Counted from the stretch's first letter, positions 1-9,250 are shown. The stretch: DNA of 64,000 bases from Pseudomonas schmalbachii (GCF_017589465.1 NZ_JAELYA010000004.1:459133-523132); one strand, 5' to 3'. Numbers and translations are program-made. Notes: generated from the sequence alone by a model not told the origin.

Positions 1-55
1 CGAGGCAGAAGGCGGCAATCAGGCTGGCGAGAATGGCTTTGCGGCGGGAGGTCAT
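1..55 (-). CDS. 5' end of an unidentified, possibly secreted protein (partial)
   Basis: An ATG at 55-53 on the minus strand opens a frame that runs off the window edge. Its visible N-terminus is MTSRRKAILASLIAAFCL, two arginines and a lysine followed by a hydrophobic run, which looks like a Sec signal peptide. No clear Shine-Dalgarno sequence is seen. It would be divergent from the hydrolase gene to its right, with a shared intergenic region of about 110 bases. Too little is visible to name a family. Confidence 0.4.
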   Translation of the reverse strand, partial: MTSRRKAILASLIAAFCL

Positions 56-167
56 GGCGAATACCGGTAAGATAGCCGTCAAGCTTGCCATGCCGCGTGC
101 CGCGGCTGAATATCCGGCGGGGCGGAACGACATATTCCGCCTATCCTCCCGAGAGACGGAATACCCG

Positions 168-1106
168 ATGCCAGAAGCCTTCGAGCCCTCCCTGCTGCGC
201 CAGCACCTGCGACCTCTGGCCGCAGCTTCATTGGATGAGGACGTACGCCGTTACCAGCAGTTCTATGGGCTCGATCCCTCGCTGCGGCACCCGGGCGTAT
301 CGACGCGCCTGGGCTGCTTCGCCGCGGGCGGCTACCGCATCGCCGCGCAGTACTGGTGCCCGGAGCGGCCGAGGGGCAGTCTGCTGCTGCTGCATGGCTA
401 CTACGATCATATGGGCCTGTTCCGCCATGTGATCGACTGGGGGCTGCAGATGGGCTTCGCGGTGCTGGCCTGCGACCTGCCGGGACATGGCCTGTCCGAT
501 GGAGCGGCCGCCAGCATCGGCGACTTCGCCGAGTACCAGGCGGTCCTGACCGGGCTACTGGCGCAGGCGGACATCCTCGACCTGCCGAAACCGTGGCACC
601 TGTGTGGACAGAGCACCGGCGGCGCCATCCTGCTCGATTACCTGCTGACCGGCACGCCGCGGGATGATCTCGGCGAAACTATCCTCCTCGCGCCGCTGGT
701 GCGGCCGCGGGCCTGGGGCTGGTCGAAGCTGAGCTACCAGATGCTGCGGCCCTTCGTCGGCTCCATCCCGCGCAAATTCACCGACAACTCGAACGACGCC
801 GAATTTCTCACCTTCCTGCGCGACCGCGACCCCCTGCAGCCGCGCACCCTGCCCACCGCCTGGGTGGGCGCGTTGGCGCGCTGGATTCCGCGCATCGAGG
901 CGGCAGCGCCCGGCCCGCAGAGCCTGATCGTGGTCCAGGGCGACGCGGACGAAACGGTGGACTGGCGTTACAACCTGAAGGTGCTGGACAACAAGTTCGA
1001 ACGTATCGAGTGCCTGTTGCTCAGCGGCGCGCGACACCACCTGGCGAACGAGAGCGAGACGCTGCGCCAGCGATATTTCGAGTTTCTTGGGGAGAGGCTT
1101 GGGTGA
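168..1106 (+). CDS. alpha/beta hydrolase (lysophospholipase-like)
   Basis: This is a 312-aa cytoplasmic serine hydrolase of the alpha/beta fold, monoacylglycerol lipase / lysophospholipase type. The oxyanion region reads HGYYDHMG (about residue 80). The nucleophile elbow is GQSTGG (about residue 146). An acid motif GDADETVDW and a late SGARHHL give the Asp and His of the triad. The frame is open further upstream, but the ATG at 168 (MPEAFEPS) is preferred because the residues before it are arginine-rich and do not resemble the family. The substrate is unknown. The gene stands alone, divergent from the partial gene at the window edge and convergent with the DUF2059 gene. Confidence 0.85.
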   Translation: MPEAFEPSLLRQHLRPLAAASLDEDVRRYQQFYGLDPSLRHPGVSTRLGCFAAGGYRIAAQYWCPERPRGSLLLLHGYYDHMGLFRHVIDWGLQMGFAVLACDLPGHGLSDGAAASIGDFAEYQAVLTGLLAQADILDLPKPWHLCGQSTGGAILLDYLLTGTPRDDLGETILLAPLVRPRAWGWSKLSYQMLRPFVGSIPRKFTDNSNDAEFLTFLRDRDPLQPRTLPTAWVGALARWIPRIEAAAPGPQSLIVVQGDADETVDWRYNLKVLDNKFERIECLLLSGARHHLANESETLRQRYFEFLGERLG

Positions 1107-1261
1107 GGGCGGTGGGGCGTTGGAACTGGTGAGAGCTGTACTCCGGGGCGTTTCCCTGAATCCTTGCGCTAACTTCCTTCAAGCGCCGCGCCCGGCTGTA
1201 CAGCGAGGGTGATTGTACGGGGATGCCGGCTCGGAATGGGCTTATAGCCCTGTAGGGAAAT

Positions 1262-2002
1262 TCACTGCCCGTCTTGGCCAACCGCCAGGCCGGCGCGTAC
1301 GGCGCCCAGCGCTGCCTGGTAATAGGTCTTGCCTGCCGGCGAGTCGGTGAAGTCGGCGAACTGGCCAAGCTCGCCATCCGACAGCTCGCGATAGACGTAC
1401 AGCAGGGTGTTTTCCAGATCGGCGCCAATCTGCCCCATCAGCTTCTGCCGCTGGCCTTCCAGCATTTCCCGTGGCTGGACCTGGCCGAGCAGGCCGGGAA
1501 GCATCTGGCTCAGGCTGTCGGCGGCCACCGCGGCCAGCGCCATGCTGACCTCGGCACCGGCCTCGCGGGCCGGCAGCGTCTGGCTGAGGCGCTGGATCAA
1601 CTGGCGGCGCTGCTCGCTGGCCTGCTGGCGCGGCAGCCCATTGGCGTGCTGGGCGAGCTGGTCGCTGCGGGTGGCGAAGGTTTCCGCCGCCGTCACCTTG
1701 CGTCCCAGCGGCGATTCGAAGAAGGCCAGGGCGGATGAGCAGTCCGCCAGGTTCTGCCGCAGGCTGCCCAGGGCGCGCTGGTCGATCTCGGCCGGGGCGA
1801 AGCGGCGATTGCTGTTCTCCACCAGCGCCTGGTACAGCGCCGGCGGCAGGTTGTTCTGGTAGCGCTTCTGCGCGGCATGCAGGGCGTCATTGAAGTGCGC
1901 GCGCTGTTCGGGCCAGCCGGCGGCCTGGTACAGGCGTTGGTAATCGTCGGCCAGAGCTGGCAGGCCCAGCAGGAGCAGGGTGAAGGCAAGCAGTGCGCGC
2001 AA
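1262..2002 (-). CDS. DUF2059-type exported protein
   Basis: This is a 246-aa protein with an N-terminal signal peptide (hydrophobic LLAFTLLLLGLPALA, cleavage expected after ALA). It is otherwise helical and Gln/Ala/Leu-rich. Near the C-terminus the segment DGELGQFADFTDSPAGKTYY fits the 'E-L..F..SP.G' pattern of DUF2059, periplasmic proteins of unknown role. No ATG is available. The frame offers TTG codons at 2026 and 2002, and the second is chosen because GAGGAG lies about five bases upstream of it and the signal peptide then starts directly. Its promoter region faces the oxygenase gene, which reads the other way. Confidence 0.7.
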   Translation of the reverse strand: MRALLAFTLLLLGLPALADDYQRLYQAAGWPEQRAHFNDALHAAQKRYQNNLPPALYQALVENSNRRFAPAEIDQRALGSLRQNLADCSSALAFFESPLGRKVTAAETFATRSDQLAQHANGLPRQQASEQRRQLIQRLSQTLPAREAGAEVSMALAAVAADSLSQMLPGLLGQVQPREMLEGQRQKLMGQIGADLENTLLYVYRELSDGELGQFADFTDSPAGKTYYQAALGAVRAGLAVGQDGQ

Positions 2003-2102
2003 TTGGGACTCCTCAGGGGGCGGCAATTTGTCGCCGCCGGCTTATTGTCGGCAAGGCTTGCCCGCCTTGTCGAGCCGGATGTGCCGGACGTTACAATGCC
2101 AC

Positions 2103-2726
2103 ATGAACTTCCATCCCGAATCCCCTCTCCTGCAACGCATCGTCGATGATCTGGCCGAACGCGGCTGGTCGCGCCAGGACGTCTTCCTTCCCGCCGAGCT
2201 GACCGCCGCGTTGGCCGTGGAGTGCCGTGTCAGGGCCGTTTCCGGTCAGCTGGAGGCGGCGGCTGTCGGCCGTGGCGAAGGGCAGGCCGTGCGCGAAGGC
2301 ATTCGCGGCGACCGCATCCAGTGGCTGGAGGGCGGTCAGTCCGAGTCCTGCGATGTCTACCTGGCGATCATGGACGCGCTGCGTCAGGCGCTGAACCAGG
2401 GGCTCTATCTCGGCCTGGAGGACTTCGAGAGCCATTTTGCGCTGTATCCGCCCGGTGCCTTCTATCAGAAGCATCTCGACCGTTTCCGCGACGATGACCG
2501 GCGCACGGTTTCGGCGGTGCTCTATCTCAACGAGGACTGGCAGCCCGGACAGGGCGGCGCACTGCGCATGTACCTGAGCGACGGCGAGGAATGCGATGTG
2601 CCGCCACTGGGCGGCACGCTGGTGGTGTTCCTCTCCGCCGACTTCCCCCATGAAGTGCTGCCGGCGACCCGCGAGCGCCTGTCCCTCACCGGCTGGTTCC
2701 GTCGTCGCGGCAACGGCCCCGTCTGA
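2103..2726 (+). CDS. 2OG-Fe(II) oxygenase (prolyl hydroxylase-like)
   Basis: This is a 207-aa protein of the 2-oxoglutarate/Fe(II)-dependent dioxygenase superfamily (P4Hc / SM-20-related group). The iron ligands are visible as the H-x-D of KHLDRF and the distal His of FPHEVLP. The following arginines in ATRERLSLTGWF are placed to bind 2-oxoglutarate. The family hydroxylates protein or small-molecule substrates, and the target here cannot be told. The ATG at 2103 (MNFHPESP) is taken as the start although no strong ribosome site precedes it. The longer open frame upstream lacks family features. It is followed after 87 bases by the DUF523 gene, possibly co-transcribed. Confidence 0.85.
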   Translation: MNFHPESPLLQRIVDDLAERGWSRQDVFLPAELTAALAVECRVRAVSGQLEAAAVGRGEGQAVREGIRGDRIQWLEGGQSESCDVYLAIMDALRQALNQGLYLGLEDFESHFALYPPGAFYQKHLDRFRDDDRRTVSAVLYLNEDWQPGQGGALRMYLSDGEECDVPPLGGTLVVFLSADFPHEVLPATRERLSLTGWFRRRGNGPV

Positions 2727-2813
2727 GCCGCCCAGCCGGTCGGGAACATCCCGGCGTGACCCGTCCTGCCCAAGACGCTAGTCTGGATCGGTCGGACATG
2801 GAGTTGCGCAGTC

Positions 2814-3308
2814 ATGCATAAAGTTCTCGTCAGCCGCTGCCTGCTGGGGCACCGCGTTCGTTATGACGGCGGCGCCCACGGCCCCTTCGACCTTCTGCAA
2901 CGCTGGCAGGCGCAAGGGCGCGTGATCGCCCTGTGTCCGGAAGTGGCGGGCGGCCTGCCGACGCCGCGGCCGCCAGCGGAAATCCCCGGAGGCCAGGGCG
3001 TCGAAGTGCTCGAAGGATCGGTGCGGATCGTGACCGTCGACGGCGAGGATGTCAGCGAGGCTTTCATCCAGGGCGCCGAGCAGGCGGTGGAACTGGTGCG
3101 CCGCTACGAGATCCGCATGGCGGTGCTCAAGGCGCGCAGCCCCTCCTGCGGCAATCGCGAGAACTACGACGGCAGCTTCAGCGGACAGCGGATTCCCGGC
3201 GAAGGGGTGACGGCTGCCGCACTGAAGCGCATGGGCGTGCTGGTGTTCAGCGAAGAGGAGCTGGATGCCGCAGCGGTCTGTCTGGCTGGGTTGGAAGCCG
3301 GGGGTTGA
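2814..3308 (+). CDS. DUF523 family protein
   Basis: This is a 164-aa protein matching the DUF523 family, short cytoplasmic proteins with conserved cysteines. Signature pieces are SRCLLGHRVRYDGG near the N-terminus, CPEVAGGLPTPRPPAEI in the middle and KARSPSCG near residue 105. The family's function is not established; the Cys motifs suggest metal or cluster binding (inference). The gene ends 43 bases before the 3' end of the convergent purine permease gene, and no obvious terminator hairpin is seen between them. Confidence 0.85.
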   Translation: MHKVLVSRCLLGHRVRYDGGAHGPFDLLQRWQAQGRVIALCPEVAGGLPTPRPPAEIPGGQGVEVLEGSVRIVTVDGEDVSEAFIQGAEQAVELVRRYEIRMAVLKARSPSCGNRENYDGSFSGQRIPGEGVTAAALKRMGVLVFSEEELDAAAVCLAGLEAGG

Positions 3309-3351
3309 GGTGGGGCAGGGTGAGGGCGGCCGGGCCACCCTCGCGAACGGG

Positions 3352-4737
3352 TCAGGCTTCGCTCGCCGCCGGCGATTCCGGCAGGAACCAGTTCAGCAGC
3401 AGGGCGCAGATGCCGCCGGTGGCGACGCCCGATTCCAGCACGGCACGCACTGCAGCCGGCATGTGCGCGAGGAATTCCGGCACCTGCGATACGCCCAGGC
3501 CGAGCGCCAGGGACACGGCGATGATCAGCAGGGCTCGCCGGTCGAGGTGGGTGCCGGCGAGGATGTTGATGCCGGACGCGGCCACCGAACCGAACATCAC
3601 CATCACCGCGCCGCCGAGCACCGGCTCCGGCACCGCCTGGATCGCCCCGGCGACGCTGGGGAAGAGGCCGAGCAGCACCAGCATGGCGGCGATCCACAGG
3701 CCGATATGGCGGGCGGCGATGCCGGTCAGCTGGATCACTCCGTTGTTCTGCGCGAATACCGAGCTGGGAAAGGTGTTGAACAGGCCGGCGAGCAGCGAGT
3801 TGGCGCCGTTCACCAGCACCCCGCCCTTGATCCGCTGCATCCATAGCGGGCCTTCGACCGGCTGGCGCGAGACCTTGCTGGTGGCGGTGACGTCGCCGAT
3901 GGCTTCCAGCGCAGTGACCAGGTAGATCACCAGCAGCGGCACGAACAGCGACCAGGAGAAGCCGACGCCGAAGTGCAGCGGTGTCGGCAACTGGAATGCC
4001 GGTGCCTGGTGCATGCCGGTGAAGTCCAAGCGGCCCAGATAGCCGGCCAGCGCATAGCCGGCGGCGAGGGCGATGACGATGGCGCCGCTGCGCAGCCAGA
4101 CCACCGGGATGCGATTGAGCACGATGATGATACCCAGCACGAGGCCGGACAGCAGCAGGTTCTCGCCGTTGGCGAAGGTGCCGTTGCCCATCGCCGAGAA
4201 GCCGCCGCCCATGCTGATCAGGCCGACCTTGATCAGCGTGAGGCCGATCATCAGCACGACGATGCCGGTCACCAGCGGGGTGATCAGGCGTTTGACGAAC
4301 GGCAGGATGCGCGACAGGCCCATTTCCACGAAGGAGCCGGCCATCACCACGCCGAAGATCGCCGCCATCACCGCTTCCACCGGCGTGCCCGCCTTGACCA
4401 TCGCCGCGCCGCCAGCGATCAGCGGACCGACGAAGTTGAAGCTGGTGCCCTGGACGATCAGCAATCCGGCGCCGAACGGGCCGAAGCGCTTGCACTGGAC
4501 GAAGGTGGCGATGCCGGAGATCACCAGCGACATGGAGACGATCAGGTTGGTATCGCGCGGCGAAACCCCCAGCGCCTGGCAGATCAGCAGGCCCGGGGTG
4601 ACGATCGGCACGATGATCGCCAGCAGGTGCTGCAGCGCGGCCAGCAGGGCGACGGCGGGAGCGGGGCGGTCTTCCAGGCCGTAGACCAGATCGCTACGGC
4701 CGCTGTCGGCGGCGGGCAGCCTTTCGTGTGAGCTCAT
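3352..4737 (-). CDS. NCS2 family nucleobase (xanthine/uracil) permease
   Basis: This is a 461-aa inner-membrane symporter of the nucleobase:cation symporter-2 family, with many hydrophobic segments consistent with 14 spans. The conserved first-helix motif ALQHLLA (about residue 34) and the later ALEAIGDVTATS and QNNGVIQLTGIAAR segments match bacterial xanthine permeases (XanP/PbuX type). It would import xanthine or a related purine with a proton. Exact substrate specificity cannot be read by eye. It is a single gene, and its upstream region is shared with the pilin gene that reads away from it. Confidence 0.88.
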   Translation of the reverse strand: MSSHERLPAADSGRSDLVYGLEDRPAPAVALLAALQHLLAIIVPIVTPGLLICQALGVSPRDTNLIVSMSLVISGIATFVQCKRFGPFGAGLLIVQGTSFNFVGPLIAGGAAMVKAGTPVEAVMAAIFGVVMAGSFVEMGLSRILPFVKRLITPLVTGIVVLMIGLTLIKVGLISMGGGFSAMGNGTFANGENLLLSGLVLGIIIVLNRIPVVWLRSGAIVIALAAGYALAGYLGRLDFTGMHQAPAFQLPTPLHFGVGFSWSLFVPLLVIYLVTALEAIGDVTATSKVSRQPVEGPLWMQRIKGGVLVNGANSLLAGLFNTFPSSVFAQNNGVIQLTGIAARHIGLWIAAMLVLLGLFPSVAGAIQAVPEPVLGGAVMVMFGSVAASGINILAGTHLDRRALLIIAVSLALGLGVSQVPEFLAHMPAAVRAVLESGVATGGICALLLNWFLPESPAASEA

Positions 4738-5045
4738 GGTGGGGCGCTCCGGAAAAAAGGCGCGATTCTACGAGCCTGGAGCTGAGGTGGACAGTGTCAT
4801 GGAGCAAGGGGAGACGAATGGGTGACGGCAATTGTCAGTGGTTGACGTGGGTTGATTTAAATACTGACAAATAGCGTCGGTACTTTTTTGTAGTATCGAA
4901 AAATATTGAGTCTATCGGAATTTTCAACTTTCTCGAGGGAAACTGCCTGCTGCATTAAGTTGGCTGTGAAACGTTCAATAGATGCGCCTGATATGGATGT
5001 TGGCTGTCAGGTTGTTGAAATTGACATTAACGCAGGTAACTCAAG
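4738..5045. other. AT-rich divergent intergenic region between permease and pilin genes
   Basis: These 308 bases hold the 5' regions of both neighbours. The right two thirds, from about 4850, are much richer in A/T than the backbone and share that composition with the pilin gene, which suggests both came in together. No ORF is supported. A possible sigma-54 site lies near the pilin start and is listed separately. Confidence 0.6.
5001..5015 (+). promoter_or_regulatory. possible sigma-54 promoter of the pilin gene
   Basis: TGGCTGTCAGGTTGT has the TGGC and TTG blocks of a -24/-12 (RpoN) promoter at the correct spacing, but ends TTGT where TTGC is expected. Pseudomonas pilA genes are known to be RpoN/PilR-dependent, which makes this plausible. 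The missing -12 C and the short distance (about 30 bases) to the start codon keep confidence low. Confidence 0.3.
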
Positions 5046-5483
5046 ATGAATGCATATAAGTCGATGCAGAAAGGTTTTACGTTGATCGAGCTGATGATCG
5101 TTGTGGCGATCATTGGTATTTTGGCGGCAATTGCAATGCCACTTTACCAGGACTATGTGGCGCGCGCCCAGGCCACCGAGGGATTGAAGGCCACTTCCGG
5201 GCTGCAGGCGGATATTGCTGTTGATACTGCATCAGCGGGCCACGCAGCTGCTACAGACACAACATTAGCTAATGCTAAAGCCCTTGTCGGGAAGTACTTT
5301 GCTGCTGAAGGTGTTTCTGTGGATGCAGAGAGTGGGGAAATATCTGTGAAGTTCTCTTCTGGTGCCTTGAACGGTCAAACATTGAAGATTAACCCCACGG
5401 TGGAAACCACAGGGCAAATCTCCAAGTGGACGTGTTCTGGTCTAACCAATGCTGCGCATATTCCTTCTGGGTGCCGTGAATAA
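5046..5483 (+). CDS. pilA: type IV pilin (PilA-like)
   Basis: This is a 145-aa type IVa pilin. A short basic leader ends at Gly10, where prepilin peptidase would cut before FTLIELM and then methylate the Phe. Glu at mature position 5 is present, and the hydrophobic helix ends in [18 protein letters not shown]. Two C-terminal cysteines, about residues 130 and 143, frame a 12-residue loop, as in the disulfide loop of P. aeruginosa pilins. An internal Met7 is an alternative start. The gene is AT-rich against its neighbours, lies between an NCS2 permease and ilvD, and has no pilBCD genes nearby, so it is an orphan. It could be the major pilin moved from its usual locus or an extra pilin. Confidence 0.9.
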   Translation: MNAYKSMQKGFTLIELMIVVAIIGILAAIAMPLYQDYVARAQATEGLKATSGLQADIAVDTASAGHAAATDTTLANAKALVGKYFAAEGVSVDAESGEISVKFSSGALNGQTLKINPTVETTGQISKWTCSGLTNAAHIPSGCRE

Positions 5484-5584
5484 GCCCAAAAGGCCGAGTG
5501 AAAAGTTGGATGGATTGCGATAATGCAGTCAGATAGGTTGGTTGATAACTTAGCTGCTAGCTCTTAGTTCATTCGCCTAAAACG

Positions 5585-5614
5585 AAGAAGCCCGGCATCT
5601 GAGCCGGGCTTCTT
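5585..5614. terminator. bidirectional terminator between pilA and ilvD
   Basis: AAGAAGCCCGGC (5585-5596) pairs perfectly with GCCGGGCTTCTT (5603-5614) around a six-base loop. T-rich sequence follows on the plus strand, and A-to-T symmetry serves the minus strand. It sits between two convergent genes. Confidence 0.85.
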
Positions 5615-5629
5615 GTTTCAGCTATTTGA

Positions 5630-7468
5630 TCAGTCTTCCAGCAACGCCTTGTTCCGCACCGCTCCCTTGTCCGCACTGGTCGCCAGCAGCGCATAGGCCT
5701 TCAGCGCAGTGCTCACGCGGCGGGCACGCGGCTGGGCCGGTTTCCAGCCCTTCTTGTCCTGTTCGGCGCGGCGGGTGGCCAGTTCTTCATCGCTGACCAG
5801 CAGGTTGATGCTGCGGTTGGGGATGTCGATCAGCACCTTGTCGCCGTCCTGCACCAGGCCGATGGCGCCGCCTGCGGCGGCTTCCGGCGAGGCGTGGCCG
5901 ATGGAGAGGCCCGAGGTGCCGCCGGAGAAGCGGCCGTCGGTCAGCAGGGCGCAGTCTTTGCCGAGGCCCTTGGACTTCAGGTAGGAGGTCGGGTAGAGCA
6001 TTTCCTGCATGCCCGGGCCGCCTTTCGGGCCTTCGTAGCGGATGATCACGATGTCGCCGGCCTTCACTTCGTCGGCGAGGATGCCTTTCACGGCGCTGTC
6101 CTGGCTTTCGAAGATCTTCGCGGTGCCTTCGAATACGTGGATGGATTCATCCACGCCGGCGGTCTTCACCACGCAGCCGTCGAGGGCGATGTTTCCGTAG
6201 AGAACGGCGAGGCCACCTTCCTGCGAATAGGCATGCTCGACGCTGCGGATGCAGCCTTCGGCGCGGTCGTCGTCCAGGGTCGGCCAGCGGGTGCTCTGGC
6301 TGAACGCGGTCTGGGTCGGGATGCCTGCCGGGCCGGCCTTGAAGAAGGTGTGCACGGCTTCGTCTTTAGTCTGGGTGATGTCCCACTGGGCGATGGCGTC
6401 GAGCATGCTCGGGCTGTGCACGGTGGGCACGTCGGTGTGCAGCAGGCCGCCGCGGGCCAGTTCGCCGAGGATGGAGAAGATGCCGCCGGCGCGGTGCACG
6501 TCTTCCATGTGGTACTTCTGGATGTTCGGCGCGACCTTGCACAGCTGCGGAACCTTGCGCGACAGGCGATCGATATCGCGCAGGTCGAAGGCGATTTCAG
6601 CCTCCTGGGCGGCGGCCAGCAGGTGCAGGATGGTGTTGGTCGAGCCGCCCATGGCGATGTCGAGGGTCATGGCGTTTTCGAACGCCTTGAAGCTGGCGAC
6701 GTTGCGCGGCAGTACGGAGTCGTCGCCTTCGCCGTAGTAGCGCTGGCACAGCTCGACGGCCAGGCGGCCGGCGCGCAGGAACAGTTGCTCGCGGTCGGAG
6801 TGGGTGGCCAGGGTGGAGCCGTTGCCCGGCAGCGACAGGCCGAGGGCTTCGGTCAGGCAGTTCATCGAGTTGGCGGTGAACATGCCGGAGCAGGAACCGC
6901 AGGTCGGGCAGGCGCTGCGTTCGTATTCGGCGACCTTCTCGTCGGAGCAGGAGTCGTCGGCTGCCACGACCATCGCGTCGACCAGGTCCAGGCCGTGGTT
7001 GGCCAGCTTGGTCTTGCCGGCTTCCATCGGACCGCCGGAGACGAATACCACCGGGATGTTCAGGCGCAGGGCGGCCATCAGCATGCCGGGGGTGATCTTG
7101 TCGCAGTTGGAGATGCAGACGATGGCGTCGGCGCAGTGGGCGTTGACCATGTACTCCACGGAGTCGGCGATGATCTCGCGGCTCGGCAGGGAATAGAGCA
7201 TGCCGTCATGGCCCATGGCGATGCCGTCGTCCACCGCGATGGTGTTGAACTCCTTGGCCACGCCGCCGGCTTTCTCGATCTCGCGGGCGACCAACTGGCC
7301 CAGGTCCTTCAGGTGCACGTGGCCCGGGACGAACTGGGTGAAGGAGTTGGCGATGGCGATGATCGGCTTCTTGAAGTCTTCGTCCTTCATCCCGGTGGCG
7401 CGCCAGAGGGCGCGGGCGCCGGCCATGTTGCGGCCGTGGGTGGAGGTTTTCGAGCGGTAATCGGGCAT
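5630..7468 (-). CDS. ilvD: dihydroxy-acid dehydratase
   Basis: This is a 612-aa enzyme of branched-chain amino acid and pantothenate synthesis. It dehydrates 2,3-dihydroxy-isovalerate and 2,3-dihydroxy-methylvalerate to the 2-keto acids, using an iron-sulfur cluster. It has full family length. Cysteine-containing cluster motifs are visible as [12 protein letters not shown] (about residue 119) and [17 protein letters not shown] (about residue 192), and the C-terminal [14 protein letters not shown] is typical. The start [19 protein letters not shown] is canonical. It is a single gene, ended by the shared terminator with pilA. From memory, PAO1 carries ilvD, rlmI and pfpI as neighbours, as here. 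Confidence 0.97.
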   Translation of the reverse strand: MPDYRSKTSTHGRNMAGARALWRATGMKDEDFKKPIIAIANSFTQFVPGHVHLKDLGQLVAREIEKAGGVAKEFNTIAVDDGIAMGHDGMLYSLPSREIIADSVEYMVNAHCADAIVCISNCDKITPGMLMAALRLNIPVVFVSGGPMEAGKTKLANHGLDLVDAMVVAADDSCSDEKVAEYERSACPTCGSCSGMFTANSMNCLTEALGLSLPGNGSTLATHSDREQLFLRAGRLAVELCQRYYGEGDDSVLPRNVASFKAFENAMTLDIAMGGSTNTILHLLAAAQEAEIAFDLRDIDRLSRKVPQLCKVAPNIQKYHMEDVHRAGGIFSILGELARGGLLHTDVPTVHSPSMLDAIAQWDITQTKDEAVHTFFKAGPAGIPTQTAFSQSTRWPTLDDDRAEGCIRSVEHAYSQEGGLAVLYGNIALDGCVVKTAGVDESIHVFEGTAKIFESQDSAVKGILADEVKAGDIVIIRYEGPKGGPGMQEMLYPTSYLKSKGLGKDCALLTDGRFSGGTSGLSIGHASPEAAAGGAIGLVQDGDKVLIDIPNRSINLLVSDEELATRRAEQDKKGWKPAQPRARRVSTALKAYALLATSADKGAVRNKALLED

Positions 7469-7724
7469 GACGGGTTCCTGCAGCTAATCAGGCTTCATAT
7501 AGGTCGTATCGTGAGCGTGGAACGAAGGACATGCAAACGGCAGGTGGAGCTGCATGTTCGGAGTCGGACGCAAGGCGAAGCGGGGTCACCGCCCGCGCGG
7601 CCTGTGGCTCACGGGCCCGCCGGGGGATAAATGGCGAGGGATGGCAGGATTCTACGCCGGGGGTTGGCGCAAGGGGAAGGCTGGCGGTCGGGGCGTGGTG
7701 CATGCGGGACCGTGCGGTGGATTG

Positions 7725-7834
7725 CCCTCACCCCAGCCCTCTCCCGGAGGGAGAGGGGGTTGTCTGCACTCCGCCGCGAGCCCGTTGCTCCGAACGGTCC
7801 CCTCTCCCATTGGGAGAGGGTCAGGGTGAGGGGG
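7725..7834. repeat. REP-like palindromic pair
   Basis: Two hairpins face each other. The first is CCCTCTCCC/GGGAGAGGG at about 7737-7758. The second is the same CCCTCTCCC/GGGAGAGGG stem at about 7801-7820. They are bounded by CCCTCACCC (7725-7733) and GGGTGAGGG (7824-7832). This is the layout of Pseudomonas intergenic REP pairs. The pair lies within the 367-base gap between ilvD and rlmI and abuts the rlmI stop codon, so it may act as its transcript end. No gene is seen in the rest of that gap. Confidence 0.8.
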
Positions 7835-7835
7835 C

Positions 7836-9029
7836 TCAGCTCGGCAGGATGCGGCAGGTCAGGCTCTTGATATAGCGGGTCTCCGGGATCGCCGGATGCA
7901 CCGGGTGGTCCGGGCCCTGGCCGCCGCGTTCCAGCAGCTGGATATGGCGATCCAGATGGCGCGCGCTGCCGAGCAGGATGTTCTGCAGGTCGTCCTCCGG
8001 CAGGTGCATCGAGCAGGAGGCGCTGACCAGGATGCCGTCCTTGCCGAGCAGGCGCATGGCCTGTTCGTTCAGGCGGCGGTAGGCGGCCTCGCCGTTCTTC
8101 AGGTCCTTCTTGCGCTTGATGAAGGCTGGCGGGTCGGCGATCACCACGTCGAAGCGTTCGTCGGCGGCCTTCAGCTCGCGCAGGGCCTCGAACACGTCGC
8201 CTTCCACGCAGGCGACCTTCTCGGCGACGCCGTTCAGGGTGGCGTTGCGCTCCACGCCGTCCAGAGCGAAGCCGGAGGCGTCGACGCACATCACTTCGCT
8301 GGCGCCGAATGCCGCGGCCTGGATGCCCCAGCCGCCGATGTAGCTGAACAGGTCGAGCACGCGCTTGCCCTGCACGTAGGGGGCGAGGCGCGCGCGGTTC
8401 ATGCGATGGTCGTAGAACCAGCCGGTCTTCTGTCCGGCCAGCACCGGCGCTTCGAATTTCACGCCGTTCTCTTCCAGCGCAACCCATTCCGGCACGTCGC
8501 CATAGGCATTCGCCACGTAGCGTTCGAGGCCTTCGGCGTCGCGGGCGCTGGAATCGTTCTTCCACAGCACGGCGCTGGGCTTGAGCACCTGCAGCAGGGC
8601 GGCGAGCACGTCGTCCTTGCGCACTTCCATGGCGGCCGAGGCGAGTTGCACGACGACTACGTCACCGAAACGGTCCACCACCAGGCCGGGGAGCAGGTCG
8701 GAATCGCCGTAGACCAGGCGGTAGAAGGGCTTGTCGAAGAGGCGCTCGCGCAGGCTGAGGGCGACGTTCAGGCGGTGAACCAGCAGGGATTTATCGAGGA
8801 TGTGCTTGGTGTCGCGAGAGATCAGGCGGGCGCAGATCAGGTTGTTCGGGCTCAGTGCGACGATGCCCAGGGCCTTGCCGTTGGCCATTTCGAGGACGGC
8901 CTGGTCGCCGGCGGCGAAGGCGTTCAGCGGCGTGGCGGCAACGTCCACCTCGTTGCTGTAGACCCACAGGTGGCCGGCGCGCAGGCGGCGCTCGGCATTG
9001 GCTTTCAGACGCAGGCTGGGCAGGGTCAT
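7836..9029 (-). CDS. rlmI: 23S rRNA m5C methyltransferase RlmI-like
   Basis: This is a 397-aa class I SAM-dependent methyltransferase of the RlmI/RlmK type. An N-terminal PUA-like RNA-binding domain (about 1-75, with HLWVYSNEV) is followed by an RFM-type fold. SAM-binding VLDLFSYIGGWG lies near residue 225, and the catalytic region is IADPPAF...KD near residue 300, followed by SCSMHL with the conserved Cys. E. coli RlmI makes m5C1962 in 23S rRNA, and this function is inferred from family membership. The ATG at 9029 is the only good start, with GGAG-like sequence just upstream. Confidence 0.85.
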   Translation of the reverse strand: MTLPSLRLKANAERRLRAGHLWVYSNEVDVAATPLNAFAAGDQAVLEMANGKALGIVALSPNNLICARLISRDTKHILDKSLLVHRLNVALSLRERLFDKPFYRLVYGDSDLLPGLVVDRFGDVVVVQLASAAMEVRKDDVLAALLQVLKPSAVLWKNDSSARDAEGLERYVANAYGDVPEWVALEENGVKFEAPVLAGQKTGWFYDHRMNRARLAPYVQGKRVLDLFSYIGGWGIQAAAFGASEVMCVDASGFALDGVERNATLNGVAEKVACVEGDVFEALRELKAADERFDVVIADPPAFIKRKKDLKNGEAAYRRLNEQAMRLLGKDGILVSASCSMHLPEDDLQNILLGSARHLDRHIQLLERGGQGPDHPVHPAIPETRYIKSLTCRILPS

Positions 9030-9110
9030 GGGGAAGCTCCGGGAAAAAGAGCGAGATTATACCCAATGCCCTGGGGGCCCGCTGGAGCCTGCTGTCGCTG
9101 AATGGGGCTG

Positions 9111-9250
9111 TAGGTTGGTGCTGAACGCAGTGAAGCCCAACGTTGCCCGGGAGCGTATCGTTGGGCTTCGCAAGCTCAGCCCAACCTACGGGTCAGTGAC
9201 TGCCCGGCAAGTGTTGGGCTTCGCTTCGCTCAGCGCCAACCTACGGGTCA
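9111..9250. repeat. three copies of a Pseudomonas intergenic repeat
   Basis: The unit GTTGGGCTTCGC...CTCAGC.CCAACCTACGGGTCAG occurs at 9160-9196 and 9213-9250 as direct copies, and inverted at 9111-9141. Each unit is itself a stem because GTTGG pairs with CCAAC. The last copy runs into the stop codon of the PfpI gene (9248-9250). It looks like a small mobile palindromic element family, and no protein is encoded. Confidence 0.7.

Noticed and set aside
4961..4976. Second TGGC motif upstream of pilA as a sigma-54 promoter
   Set aside because: The -12 half does not fit (CGTT at the required spacing); the site at 5001 is better.
5894..7630. Long plus-strand frame (578 codons) opposite ilvD
   Set aside because: It is the complement of a clear, full-length ilvD in GC-rich DNA; His/Gln/Val-rich with no domain or ribosome site.
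7725..7834. Paired repeats as a CRISPR fragment
   Set aside because: Palindromic, inverted pair without spacer-repeat periodicity; fits REP elements.
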